Origin: Terrisporobacter othiniensis
GTDB lineage: Bacteria; Bacillota; Clostridia; Peptostreptococcales; Peptostreptococcaceae
Direction of reading: 5' to 3'
Assembly (NCBI RefSeq): GCF_000808015.1
Contig: NZ_JWHR01000134.1
Span: 1 to 30,499 of the forward strand
DNA: 30,499 nt
Both the position numbers and the translations under genes were made by a program. The notes beneath the pieces are model-generated. The model was not told the origin of the DNA and did no database searches. It was given only the letters and a program-made list of their open reading frames with translations. Of the stretch, positions 17,093 through 25,952 are shown piece by piece; positions within the stretch are counted from its first letter, which is position 1; every line of letters begins with the position of its first letter.

Positions 17093-17701
17093 TTAGCTTT
17101 TTAAAAAATTTAAAAAGTTTTCTAAAATCCTAGCAGTTATGCCCCAAATAACGTAATCTTTATATTCATAAAACCAAACAGGATATTCACCTATGGCAAA
17201 TTCATATTTTTCTTTGTTTGGTATTTTATCATAAGGAAAATCTTCATTTGGAACTACTTTTACGTCATTTGTATACATATTTGCATCATATTTCATTAAA
17301 TAGTCAATTGGTACTAAAAATATATGATCAACTTCATCCTTATTAATATTTAAGTCACTTATATCTTTTATTTCACCTAAATAAGGGTGAATGATTAAAT
17401 TTGCATGTGATACATAAATATCCAAAGGTGATATAATAGTAATATTATCTTCAGTGGTACCGATTTCTTCGCAAGTTTCTCTTATACAAGCTTCTCTTGG
17501 AGTTTCATTACTTTCAATTCCACCACCAGGGAAAGAAATTTCACCAGGCTGACGCCTCATTTTTTTAGATCTTAATTCAAATAAAATAGAGTACTTTCCA
17601 TTATCTTTTACTAAAGGTATTAAAACAGAAGCTCTTCTCATAGATTTGTAGCCATTTATATAAGGTTCATAATTATTAAATTTATCAATTATGTCTTTCA
17701 A
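17093..17701 (-). CDS. Nudix hydrolase, CoA pyrophosphatase-like (NudL group)
   Basis: A 202-residue Nudix protein. The box GGGIESNETPREACIRETCEEIG follows the GX5EX7REUXEEXGU rule. The preceding LRSKKMRRQPGEISFPGG matches the UPF0035-type signature of coenzyme A diphosphatases, which split CoA into phosphopantetheine and 3',5'-ADP. ADP-ribose or other nucleotide diphosphates cannot be excluded as substrates. The start is TTG at 17701: AGGAGG (17709-17714) lies exactly 7 bases before it and no ATG is near. It is transcribed alone, convergent with the carboxypeptidase fusion and divergent from the LarA-like gene. Confidence 0.85.
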   Translation of the reverse strand: MKDIIDKFNNYEPYINGYKSMRRASVLIPLVKDNGKYSILFELRSKKMRRQPGEISFPGGGIESNETPREACIRETCEEIGTTEDNITIISPLDIYVSHANLIIHPYLGEIKDISDLNINKDEVDHIFLVPIDYLMKYDANMYTNDVKVVPNEDFPYDKIPNKEKYEFAIGEYPVWFYEYKDYVIWGITARILENFLNFLKS

Positions 17702-17826
17702 AATAATGCCTCCTAAAATTTAAACTTATTAATAGTATAATACTATAATAACATTATAAGCTTAAATTTATAAAAAAATCATATGTTATACTAAAATATA
17801 AATAGAAAGTTAATAGGGGGGATTTG

Positions 17827-19098
17827 ATGAATAAAATTAATAGTATATTAGAAGAAATTAAGCTTCCTGAGATAGTAAAAGTTAAACAGAATTTTGATAA
17901 AAGAAAAATAGAAGATGTAAAAGCAGAAATTAAAAAATTATTAAAAGAAGATAATTTCAAAAATAAAATTGAAAAGGGAAAAACTGTGGCTATAACAGGT
18001 GGAAGCAGGGGGATTAGTCATTATAGCATAATAATGAAAACTATAGTAGATTTCGTGAAAGAAGAAGGTGGAGTTCCTTTTATCGTACCAGCTATGGGTA
18101 GTCACGGTGGAGGAGATGCCATTGGGCAAAAGCATATACTTGAAAAGCTAGGTATTACAAAGGAAAGCATGGGCTGCGAAATAAAATCTTCTATGGAGGT
18201 AGTTGAAATAGGTAGAACAATTAAAGATCTTCCTGTGTATATTGATAAAAATGCATTTAATGCTGATGGAATAATACTTATCAATAGAGTTAAGCCACAT
18301 ACATCATTTAGGGGAAAATATGAAAGTGGACTTGTAAAAATGCTAGCAATTGGTCTTGGAAAAAGAAAGGGTGCAGATACTACGCATTCTTTAAGGTTTG
18401 AAAAAATGGCTGAAAATATTGAAGAGTCAGCAAAAGTGTCTATTAATAAATTAAATATACTCTTTGGTTTGGCAACAATAGAAAATGCATATGATGAGGT
18501 GGCTGAAGTACATATTTTAAATAAAGAAGAAATTCTTATAAAAGAGCCAATATTATTAGAAAAATCAAAGGAATTAATGGGAAAATTATATTTGGATAAT
18601 ATAGATGTACTGATTATAAAAGAAATAGGTAAAAATATAAGTGGTACTGGTATGGACACAAATATAATAGGAAGATATCATACTAAAGCGGCATCTGGAG
18701 GACCTAGTATTACAAAAATAGGATTGTTAAATTTAAATAGTGACTCAAATGGTAATGCAAATGGAATGGGCTTAGCTGACTTTATAAGTAAGCAATTTTA
18801 TGAAAAAGTTGAATTTGAAAGTACATACTTAAATGCCATAACTTCCACAGAGCCAAATAGTATTAAGCTTCCAATGGTCCTAGATAATGATGAATATGTG
18901 TTCAAAGCTTGCGCCAAAACCTGCGGTATTTTAAACCATCAAGATATTAAATTAGTTATAATAGAAAATACTAAAAGCTTAAATAAAATATACATGAGCA
19001 AGGAAGCCTATAATAATATAAATGATTATAATATGGTTAAAATGGAAGGCGATTATTTTAATATTAAGTTTGATGATTATGGTAATTTTATCGTATAA
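17827..19098 (+). CDS. LarA-like (nickel-pincer isomerase superfamily) protein
   Basis: A 423-residue protein with the LarA N-terminal fold (DUF2088 type): TGGSRGISHY, VPAMGSHGGG, then NRVKPHTSFRGKYESGLVKMLAIGLGKRKGADTTHS. LarA itself is a lactate racemase using a nickel-pincer nucleotide made by LarB, LarC and LarE. This protein keeps the His and Lys residues near the cofactor site (VKPHT, THS, GKRKGA) but belongs to a divergent branch whose substrates are not known. No larB, larC or larE is nearby. The frame opens at a TTG one codon earlier, but AGGGGGG at 17815-17821 fits the ATG at 17827. It follows a short divergent intergenic region shared with the Nudix gene. Confidence 0.75.
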   Translation: MNKINSILEEIKLPEIVKVKQNFDKRKIEDVKAEIKKLLKEDNFKNKIEKGKTVAITGGSRGISHYSIIMKTIVDFVKEEGGVPFIVPAMGSHGGGDAIGQKHILEKLGITKESMGCEIKSSMEVVEIGRTIKDLPVYIDKNAFNADGIILINRVKPHTSFRGKYESGLVKMLAIGLGKRKGADTTHSLRFEKMAENIEESAKVSINKLNILFGLATIENAYDEVAEVHILNKEEILIKEPILLEKSKELMGKLYLDNIDVLIIKEIGKNISGTGMDTNIIGRYHTKAASGGPSITKIGLLNLNSDSNGNANGMGLADFISKQFYEKVEFESTYLNAITSTEPNSIKLPMVLDNDEYVFKACAKTCGILNHQDIKLVIIENTKSLNKIYMSKEAYNNINDYNMVKMEGDYFNIKFDDYGNFIV

Positions 19099-19212
19099 AA
19101 TGTTAAAAGAATATTAAATTATTAAATTAATGTAAAGAATAGTTAAAGTACTGTTAATATGGTAAAAATTGCTTAACTTCTGTATATAATGAAATAAAAA
19201 GGAGTGAATAGT

Positions 19213-19311
19213 ATGACTACTATAGCTTGGGTATTTATGGGTACAGCTTTTCTTATAATTGCAGGAGCAGCAATACTATCTTTAAATAGAATATTAAAAA
19301 ATGAAAAATAA
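19213..19311 (+). CDS. Small single-pass membrane peptide, 32 residues
   Basis: A short open frame starting MTTIAWVFMGTAFLIIAGAA and ending LNRILKNEK, with one hydrophobic helix (about residues 4-23) and a basic tail, which implies N-out/C-in insertion. AAGGAGTG lies 7 bases before the ATG, TATAAT is at 19185-19190, and a strong terminator follows at 19389-19424. This gives it a complete transcription unit of its own. The function is unknown. Its size and layout are like type I toxin peptides or small regulators of membrane proteins, but no antisense RNA partner is obvious and there is no evidence for toxicity. Confidence 0.6.
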   Translation: MTTIAWVFMGTAFLIIAGAAILSLNRILKNEK

Positions 19312-19388
19312 TATTCTAATAGGCTTTCATACTGTTTTTTAGACAATAAATTATACGGCATAATAAGTAAAATTATATACATTAATGT

Positions 19389-19424
19389 AAAATAGCTATT
19401 TATGAAAATAAATAGCTATTTTTT
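19389..19424 (+). terminator. Rho-independent terminator upstream of mutS
   Basis: AAAATAGCTATTTAT (19389-19403) and its perfect complement (19408-19422) with a GAAA loop, followed by T residues. It ends the small peptide transcript, 78 bases past that stop, and separates it from the mutS promoter. Confidence 0.85.
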
Positions 19425-19469
19425 AGTTTTAAGGGTATATTTTAAAGATAACATATAAATTGTGTTATA

Positions 19470-19478
19470 TGATATAAT
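19470..19478 (+). promoter_or_regulatory. Extended -10 promoter of the mutS operon
   Basis: TGATATAAT is a perfect extended -10 element 25 bases before the mutS ATG, identical to the one before miaB. No good -35 is present. It is the only promoter-like signal between the terminator at 19389-19424 and mutS. Confidence 0.5.
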
Positions 19479-19503
19479 AACAAAAGACAAAGGAGGTAGA
19501 AAT

Positions 19504-22395
19504 ATGGAGATTGACAGACAAAAACTTACTCCTATGATGAAACAATACTTTGAATGTAAGGATAAATATCCTGATTGCATATTGTTTTTTAGATTAGGAG
19601 ATTTTTATGAGATGTTCTTTGAAGATGCAATAGTTGCTTCAAAGGTACTTGAAATAGCATTAACAGGAAAGTCTTGCGGCTTAGAAGAGAGAGCGCCTAT
19701 GTGTGGTATTCCCTTCCATGCAGCTGCTTCATATATATCGAAATTAGTAGAAGCTGGATACAAAGTTGCTATTGGTGAACAGATGGAAGATCCACAAACG
19801 ACAAAAGGCATAGTAAAAAGAGAAGTAATTCAAGTAGTGACGCCAGGAACTGTTTTAGAAGGAAATTTACTTGAAAATAAAAAGAATAATTACTTAATGT
19901 CTTTATACAAAGTTAATGATAATTTTGGACTTTCATATGTGGATATTAGTACAGGAGAAACTAATGCCACACTTATTAAAGAAGATAAACTTATTGAAGA
20001 AATAGCTAAGGTTAGCCCTTCGGAAATTATATTAAATGACTTAAGCTTCAAGGATAATTTGAAAAATATAGCCATAATGGGGAACATTTATATAAATGAA
20101 AATTTTGATGAGAATTATTTAAACACAAATATATTAAGTGAATACTTTAGTGAAGACTACTTAGAAACTTTAAGGTTTGATGATAAAAATTTAATTAAAA
20201 CTAGTTTATGCATACTTCTTAATTATATATATAATACTCAAAAACAAATTACATCAAATATAAATGTAATAAACATATATAATCCTAGTGAATATATGGT
20301 TCTTGATATGTTTACTAGAATAAACCTAGAATTAACTCAAACAATTAGAGGTTCTAAAAAGAAAGGTTCACTACTTCATGTGTTAGATAAAACATCTACT
20401 GCCATGGGTGGAAGACTTCTTAGAAAATATGTGGAAGAGCCCTTGGTTAATAAAAAAAGAATAGATGAAAGACTTGATGTTATAGAAGAGATAAAGGATG
20501 ATTTTTCTCTTAGAGAAGACTTAATAGATATACTAAAAAATGTCTACGACATAGAAAGAATTTGTGGGAAAATTGCTTTTGAAAAAGTAACACCAAAAGA
20601 AATGATTAACTTAAAAAATTCCATAGAAAAGCTTCCGCTTCTAAGAGATAGAATAAACTCATGTGATGGAACTACTATAAAAAAATATATAGATTCTATG
20701 GAAGACTTAAATGATATTTATAAGCTAATAAATGAAGCTATTAAGGAAGAGCCAAGTTTAACTATTAAAGATGGTAATATAATAAAATCTTCTTATAATG
20801 AAGAGTTAAGAGAACTTAGAAATATTTCTAAAAATGGTGCCTTCATGATAAAGGATATAGAAAATCGTGAAAGAGAAAAAACAGGAGTTAAATCACTTAA
20901 AATAGGATTTAATAAGGTATTTGGATACTATATAGAAATAACTAAGGTAAATCTAGCTAACTTAGATTTAGAAGGTAGATATATAAGAAAGCAAACTCTA
21001 AGTAATGCAGAAAGATTTATAACAGAAGAGTTAAAAGAGATAGAAGATAAAATATTACATGCTGAAGAAAAAATAAAAGCATTAGAATATGAAATTTTCG
21101 TTAAAATAAGGCAAACTATTTATAATAATATAGATAGAATTCAAAATGTGGCCAAAATTATAGGAAATATAGATGTATTTACTTCATTTGCCACAGTGGC
21201 TCACATAAATAACTATGTTAAGCCAAATATAAATATTGATAATAAACTTGATATAAAAAATGGACGTCATCCAGTAATAGAAAATATAGTTGGAGAAGAA
21301 AATTTTGTTCCAAATGATACTTACTTAAATACTGGAGAAAATATTATCAATATAATTACAGGACCAAATATGGCAGGTAAGTCTACTTATATGAGGCAAA
21401 GTGCCATAATTTGTTTAATGGCTCATATGGGTTCATTTGTCCCAGCAGAATATGCAAATATTCCGATTTGCGATAGAATTTTTACAAGAGTAGGTGCTAG
21501 TGATGACTTATCGCAAGGTCAATCTACTTTTATGGTGGAAATGAGTGAAGTTTCTCACATACTAAAAAATGCTACAGACAAAAGTTTAGTTATATTAGAT
21601 GAAATCGGTAGGGGTACATCTACTTATGATGGTATAAGTTTAGCTTGGTCAATAGTTGAATATATAGAAAAATATATTAAGTGTAAAACTTTATTTGCTA
21701 CTCACTATCACGAGTTAACGGAGCTAGAAAATGAGTTTGATGAAGTTAAAAATTACTCTATTGCAGTAAAAGACGATGGAGAAAATATAATATTCCTTAG
21801 AAAAATCATAGATAGTCCAGCAGATAAAAGTTATGGTATTTATGTTGCTAAACTTGCTAAGCTTCCTGATGAAGTTATTAATAGATCATCAGAAATTTTA
21901 AAGGATTTAGAAAAAAATCACATATATAACGGCTACGCCATAAATGGAATAGCTAATAATGAAGAAAATTCTTTAGAAAATGGGCAAATTAGCAAAAAGA
22001 ACAAATGTTCGTCAGCCGAAAATATAGCACTTAATAAAGAAAATTCGATAAATAATATAGAATTAGAACTAAAAAAACTTGAGCAAAGCAATCTTAAAAA
22101 TGAATATGAATCATTAAAAATAGAACAAGAAAGTTTAAATAAAACTTATAAAAAACTAAGAAAAGATTACGATAAATTAATTGAAGAATATGAAAAAATA
22201 AAAAATGAGAGTTCAGTAAATAACTTAAATAAAGCAAATAAAGAAGCTGCTCTAACAGTGGATCAAATAACTTTTGATATAGTTGAAGATAATAATATAT
22301 TAGACGAAATAAAAAATCTTGATATATTAAGTATGACACCACTAGATGCAATGAATGCACTATTTAACCTTCAAAAGAAGGCAAAGAATAAATAG
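19504..22395 (+). CDS. mutS: DNA mismatch repair ATPase MutS
   Basis: MutS recognises mismatches and small loops and recruits MutL. The mismatch-wedging Phe34-Tyr-Glu36 lies in LGDFYEMF. The Walker A motif GPNMAGKST is at residues 620-628, Walker B is in VILDEIGRGTSTYDG, and ATHYHELTELE follows. The C-terminal MTPLDAMNALFNLQ, starting at residue 944, matches the usual tail. At 963 residues it is about 100 longer than Bacillus MutS. The extra length lies between about residues 805 and 935, a charged, Lys/Glu/Asn-rich stretch with coiled-coil character (ELELKKLEQ, LRKDYDKLIEEYEKI). The frame is open from 19462, but AAAGGAGGT at 19489-19497 fits the ATG at 19504, which gives the standard N-terminus. 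First gene of mutS-mutL-miaA-hfq. Confidence 0.97.
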   Translation: MEIDRQKLTPMMKQYFECKDKYPDCILFFRLGDFYEMFFEDAIVASKVLEIALTGKSCGLEERAPMCGIPFHAAASYISKLVEAGYKVAIGEQMEDPQTTKGIVKREVIQVVTPGTVLEGNLLENKKNNYLMSLYKVNDNFGLSYVDISTGETNATLIKEDKLIEEIAKVSPSEIILNDLSFKDNLKNIAIMGNIYINENFDENYLNTNILSEYFSEDYLETLRFDDKNLIKTSLCILLNYIYNTQKQITSNINVINIYNPSEYMVLDMFTRINLELTQTIRGSKKKGSLLHVLDKTSTAMGGRLLRKYVEEPLVNKKRIDERLDVIEEIKDDFSLREDLIDILKNVYDIERICGKIAFEKVTPKEMINLKNSIEKLPLLRDRINSCDGTTIKKYIDSMEDLNDIYKLINEAIKEEPSLTIKDGNIIKSSYNEELRELRNISKNGAFMIKDIENREREKTGVKSLKIGFNKVFGYYIEITKVNLANLDLEGRYIRKQTLSNAERFITEELKEIEDKILHAEEKIKALEYEIFVKIRQTIYNNIDRIQNVAKIIGNIDVFTSFATVAHINNYVKPNINIDNKLDIKNGRHPVIENIVGEENFVPNDTYLNTGENIINIITGPNMAGKSTYMRQSAIICLMAHMGSFVPAEYANIPICDRIFTRVGASDDLSQGQSTFMVEMSEVSHILKNATDKSLVILDEIGRGTSTYDGISLAWSIVEYIEKYIKCKTLFATHYHELTELENEFDEVKNYSIAVKDDGENIIFLRKIIDSPADKSYGIYVAKLAKLPDEVINRSSEILKDLEKNHIYNGYAINGIANNEENSLENGQISKKNKCSSAENIALNKENSINNIELELKKLEQSNLKNEYESLKIEQESLNKTYKKLRKDYDKLIEEYEKIKNESSVNNLNKANKEAALTVDQITFDIVEDNNILDEIKNLDILSMTPLDAMNALFNLQKKAKNK

Positions 22396-22403
22396 AATTC
22401 ATA

Positions 22404-22475
22404 AAGTAGCTTAAGAGATAAAATCCACGATGTGGCTTAAAATTTCATGAGCCAACACTGTGGCTTAAAATTATT
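22404..22475 (-). repeat. Possible inverted half copy of the intergenic repeat, with a short direct repeat
   Basis: TGTGGCTTAAAATT occurs twice (about 22431 and 22460). On the minus strand, CACAGTGTTGGCTCATGAAATTTTAAGCC parallels the CACGCAGTGGCTTGAGC..GGAATTTTTAAAAGCC end of copy 3, with mismatches. The stretch fills most of the mutS-mutL gap. Confidence 0.35.
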
Positions 22476-22490
22476 CTTTGGAGGAATATT

Positions 22491-24539
22491 ATGTCAAAGA
22501 AAATAAATATATTAGATGATTTAACAATAAATAAAATAGCAGCAGGAGAAGTAGTCGAAAGACCTTCTTCTGTCACTAAAGAATTAATAGAAAACTCCAT
22601 AGATGCTGGTGCTACACAAATAGTTATAGACATAGTTGATGGAGGAAAAAAACAAATAAGAATTACGGATAATGGTAGTGGAATTTTATCTAGTGAAGTG
22701 GATAAATCGTTTTTAAGACATGCTACTAGTAAAATAAAAAAAATAGATGATTTATATGACCTATATTCTTTAGGCTTTAGAGGAGAGGCTTTAGCTTCTA
22801 TAGCTTCTGTTTCTCGCTTAGAAATGATTACAAAAACTAAAGATGAACCATTGGGAACGAAGGTTGTTTTAGAGGGTGGAAAAGAAGTTGTAAAAGAGCC
22901 TGTGGGAACAAAGAATGGAACTACAATGATTATAAAAGATTTATTCTTTAATACTCCTGTTAGACAAAAGTTTTTAAAATCAACTCATGCAGAAACTATC
23001 AATATAAGTGATTTAATTAATAAACTTGCCATAGGAAATACACATATTCAATTTAAATATATAAACAATGGTAAGCTAATGTTAAACACACCAGGAGATG
23101 GTAAGCTTATTTCTGTTATTAGAAGTATATATGGAAAAGAAATAGTTGAAAATTTAATAGAAATTAATGAAGAAGGTAAATATTGTAATATCTGTGGATA
23201 TATGGGTAATAATAATATTTATCGTTCAAATAAAAACTTACAACATATTTACATAAATAATAGATTTGTCAAAAGTAAAATAATACTAGACGCTATAAGT
23301 GAAGCATATAAAGGTATTATACCAATTAATAAGTATGGCGTATGTTTCCTAAATATACATATAAATCCATCCAAAATAGATGTTAATATACATCCTACAA
23401 AAATGGAAATTAAATTTGAAGATGATAAAGATTTATATATAGAAATTAGAGATTTACTAAAGAAAAAATTATTAAATACTGCTTTAATTGGCAAGTATGA
23501 AATTTATGATAAAAAACCTATTGTAAATGAAAGTAAAGAGATATATTTAGAGAAGAAAGAAATTATACCACAAGCAAATACTGTAAAAGATATAAGTATG
23601 GCTACGCCATCAATAAAAGAGTTGGATAGTAGTAATACCTTTATGTCACTAGAAGAAGCTTTAAAGCAAGGTACTAATAAAGAAGAAGCTAATAAAGACT
23701 TAAATAGTACTAGTATAAAAGAAAAAATAATACAAGATAAAATAAATAAAAAAGAAGATTTAAATGAAGATGTTAAGCTTCAACCTATAGAAAATAAAAG
23801 TGGAGAATACTTTATTGATGGTGTTGTTGATGTGAGTAAATCATTTACCTTTGATGAACTAGATTCTTTAAGTAAAATTGATAAAAATAAGATTGATGAA
23901 AAAGAAAATTACACTCAAATAGGTGGAGAAGAAAGTACAATAAAATCAAATGAAAATAGATTTTCAATTACAGATTTTAGAGTTGTTGGAAGCATACTTA
24001 ATACTTATATTATACTTGAAAAAAATAACTCTATGTATTTATTAGATCAGCATGCAGCTCACGAAAAGGTATTATACGAAGAATATATGAAAAAATTTAA
24101 AAATCATAAAATAGATATGCAAATGTTATTAGATCCAATAGTACTTGAAATATCTAATATAGATATGCTAAAAGTAGAGAGTAATCTTGATTTGTTTTTA
24201 AATTTTGGTTTTGAAATTGAGTTATTTGGAAATAATCACATTATGATAAGAGGTGTGCCTACTATTTTTGGTAACCCTGAAAGTGAGAAATTTATTCTTC
24301 AAATTATTGATAATATAGATGATTTGAAAAATAGTTATGATTTAAAAGGGGATAAATTTGCATCCATGGCATGTAGAGCAGCCATAAAAGCAAATGATAA
24401 AATTCATACTATGGAAATGAAAAAGCTTCTATCTCAAATGGAGGTATGTGAAAATCCATTTACATGTCCTCATGGCAGACCTACCATAGTTGAAATATCA
24501 AAAAAAGAAATTGAAAAAATGTTTAAAAGAATTATGTAA
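22491..24539 (+). CDS. mutL: DNA mismatch repair endonuclease MutL
   Basis: This 682-residue GHKL ATPase couples mismatch recognition to strand removal. N-terminal motifs are KELIENSIDAGAT (Glu31, Asn35, Asp38), DNGSGI and GFRGEALASI. The C-terminal domain keeps the endonuclease site: DQHAAHE with Glu530 (519-530), ACR with Cys628, CPHGRP at 659-664 and a final FKR. It is therefore the nicking type of MutL expected in bacteria without MutH. The linker between the domains (about residues 335-490) is long, charged and low in complexity. A GGAGG site precedes the ATG. The 95-base gap after mutS holds a repeat-like stretch. Confidence 0.97.
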   Translation: MSKKINILDDLTINKIAAGEVVERPSSVTKELIENSIDAGATQIVIDIVDGGKKQIRITDNGSGILSSEVDKSFLRHATSKIKKIDDLYDLYSLGFRGEALASIASVSRLEMITKTKDEPLGTKVVLEGGKEVVKEPVGTKNGTTMIIKDLFFNTPVRQKFLKSTHAETINISDLINKLAIGNTHIQFKYINNGKLMLNTPGDGKLISVIRSIYGKEIVENLIEINEEGKYCNICGYMGNNNIYRSNKNLQHIYINNRFVKSKIILDAISEAYKGIIPINKYGVCFLNIHINPSKIDVNIHPTKMEIKFEDDKDLYIEIRDLLKKKLLNTALIGKYEIYDKKPIVNESKEIYLEKKEIIPQANTVKDISMATPSIKELDSSNTFMSLEEALKQGTNKEEANKDLNSTSIKEKIIQDKINKKEDLNEDVKLQPIENKSGEYFIDGVVDVSKSFTFDELDSLSKIDKNKIDEKENYTQIGGEESTIKSNENRFSITDFRVVGSILNTYIILEKNNSMYLLDQHAAHEKVLYEEYMKKFKNHKIDMQMLLDPIVLEISNIDMLKVESNLDLFLNFGFEIELFGNNHIMIRGVPTIFGNPESEKFILQIIDNIDDLKNSYDLKGDKFASMACRAAIKANDKIHTMEMKKLLSQMEVCENPFTCPHGRPTIVEISKKEIEKMFKRIM

Positions 24540-24560
24540 GATGAGTAAGGAAGGAAGCCT

Positions 24561-25502
24561 ATGAAAAAGATACCACTTATCATCCTAACAGGACCTACGG
24601 CCGTTGGGAAAACAGCTTTATCAATAGAACTTGCAAAAGACTTAAATGCAGAAATTATATCTGCTGATTCTATGCAAATATATGAATATATGGATGTGGG
24701 AAGTGCTAAAGTTACTAAAGAAGAAATGAATGGTGTAATTCATCATATGATAGATGAAGTTAAGCCAGATTTTCCATTTTCAGTATCAGAATTTCAGCAT
24801 AGAGCAGGTAAATATATAAAAGAAATAGCTAATAAAGGAAAAAATGTATTAGTTACTGGAGGAACTGGTTTATATCTTAATTCATTAATATACAATATGG
24901 ATTTTGCTAAGTCCAATGCGAATTCTGAAATAAGAGAAAAGCTGGAAAAAGAACTACAAGAAAAAGGCATAGATTATATGCATGAAAAGTTAAAGTCACT
25001 AGACAGTGAAGCAGCTTCTAGGATACATAAAAATAATAGTAAAAGAGTTATAAGGGCCTTAGAAGTATGTTTAGATGGAAAGAAAATGCAAGACTTTTCA
25101 ACTGATTTAAGATACAACGAAGACTATTTACCAATAATAATAGTTTTAAATCGTGATAGAGAAATTCTTTATGATAGAATAAATAAAAGAGTAGATATTA
25201 TGATGGAAAATGGATTAGTTGAAGAAGTTAAGAATTTGCTAAACATGGGATACGATAAAAATTTAATATCTATGCAAGGAATTGGATATAAAGAAATTGT
25301 CAAATATTTAGAGGGTGAATATACTTTAGAAGAAGCTATCGAAATAATCAAGAGAGATTCAAGACGATATGCCAAAAGGCAAATAACTTGGTTTAAAAGA
25401 TATAAGGATAGTAAATGGTTTGACTTAGGAAAATATAATAATATAGAAATACTAAAGGAAGATATTTTGAACTTTATTGAAAATATATCTGAAAATGTAT
25501 AA
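24561..25502 (+). CDS. miaA: tRNA dimethylallyltransferase MiaA
   Basis: A 313-residue enzyme that transfers dimethylallyl from DMAPP to A37 of tRNAs reading UNN codons. MiaB (encoded at 13939) then methylthiolates that base. The P-loop GPTAVGKT is at residues 11-18, followed by SADSMQIYEYMDVGSAKV with the catalytic Asp and substrate contacts. VTGGTGLYLNSLIY, RVIRALEV and RRYAKRQITWFKR complete the family pattern. It begins 21 bases after mutL with AAGGAAGGAAG before the ATG, so it belongs to the same operon. Confidence 0.97.
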   Translation: MKKIPLIILTGPTAVGKTALSIELAKDLNAEIISADSMQIYEYMDVGSAKVTKEEMNGVIHHMIDEVKPDFPFSVSEFQHRAGKYIKEIANKGKNVLVTGGTGLYLNSLIYNMDFAKSNANSEIREKLEKELQEKGIDYMHEKLKSLDSEAASRIHKNNSKRVIRALEVCLDGKKMQDFSTDLRYNEDYLPIIIVLNRDREILYDRINKRVDIMMENGLVEEVKNLLNMGYDKNLISMQGIGYKEIVKYLEGEYTLEEAIEIIKRDSRRYAKRQITWFKRYKDSKWFDLGKYNNIEILKEDILNFIENISENV

Positions 25503-25570
25503 TATTATAATATAATTGTTTATAGATGGAAAGTTTATTCAAATATAATTTAGTCGGGAGGATATTGTTA

Positions 25571-25819
25571 ATGAAAAATACTGCTTTAAATTTACAAGAT
25601 TTATTTTTAAATAATGCTAGGAAAGAAAGAGTACCTGTAACAATATATCTAATGAATGGTGTCCAAATTAAAGGATATGTAAAGGGGTTTGATAGCTATA
25701 TAGTATTACTAGAAGGTGAGAATAGACAACAAAATCTAATTTATAAACATGCAGTTTCTACAATAGTACCAGGCAAAAGTATAAACTTACAAAATACAAA
25801 TCAAAATAATGCAAAGTAA
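25571..25819 (+). CDS. hfq: RNA chaperone Hfq
   Basis: An 82-residue Sm-like protein that forms hexamers and binds small RNAs and mRNAs. Sm1 covers [29 protein letters not shown], and Sm2 is [10 protein letters not shown] with the YKHA signature. The N-terminal [20 protein letters not shown] is typical. The frame is open from 25526, but GGGAGG at 25556-25561 fits the ATG at 25571. This gives the standard length and N-terminus. The C-terminal tail is short and Asn-rich. The miaA-hfq order is widely conserved. Last gene of the operon, followed by a terminator. Confidence 0.97.
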   Translation: MKNTALNLQDLFLNNARKERVPVTIYLMNGVQIKGYVKGFDSYIVLLEGENRQQNLIYKHAVSTIVPGKSINLQNTNQNNAK

Positions 25820-25885
25820 TATAAAAGATAAATATTTAATTTGCTTATATCAACAATGAAACGCTTTCAGGTAACTATATTGTTT

Positions 25886-25940
25886 AAAAGGTACTTATAT
25901 TAACCTACAATAAATTATGGGTTGATATAAGTGCCTTTTT
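25886..25940 (+). terminator. Long-stem terminator after hfq
   Basis: AAAAGGTACTTATATTAACC (25886-25905) pairs along its length with GGTTGATATAAGTGCCTTTT (25920-25939), including two G-T pairs, followed by T. It lies 66 bases past the hfq stop and ends the mutS-mutL-miaA-hfq transcript. Confidence 0.85.
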
Positions 25941-25952
25941 ACTTACAAGAAG

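Noticed and set aside
18102..18659. A long minus-strand open frame of 185 codons inside the LarA-like gene
   Set aside because: It lies wholly antisense to a protein with clear family motifs, lacks a ribosome binding site, and its composition is the mirror of the coding strand.
25857..25869. TGAAACGCTTTCA, a palindrome resembling a catabolite-control (cre) site
   Set aside because: It is 13 bases, one short of the cre pattern, and lies between the hfq stop and its terminator, where an operator would control nothing obvious.
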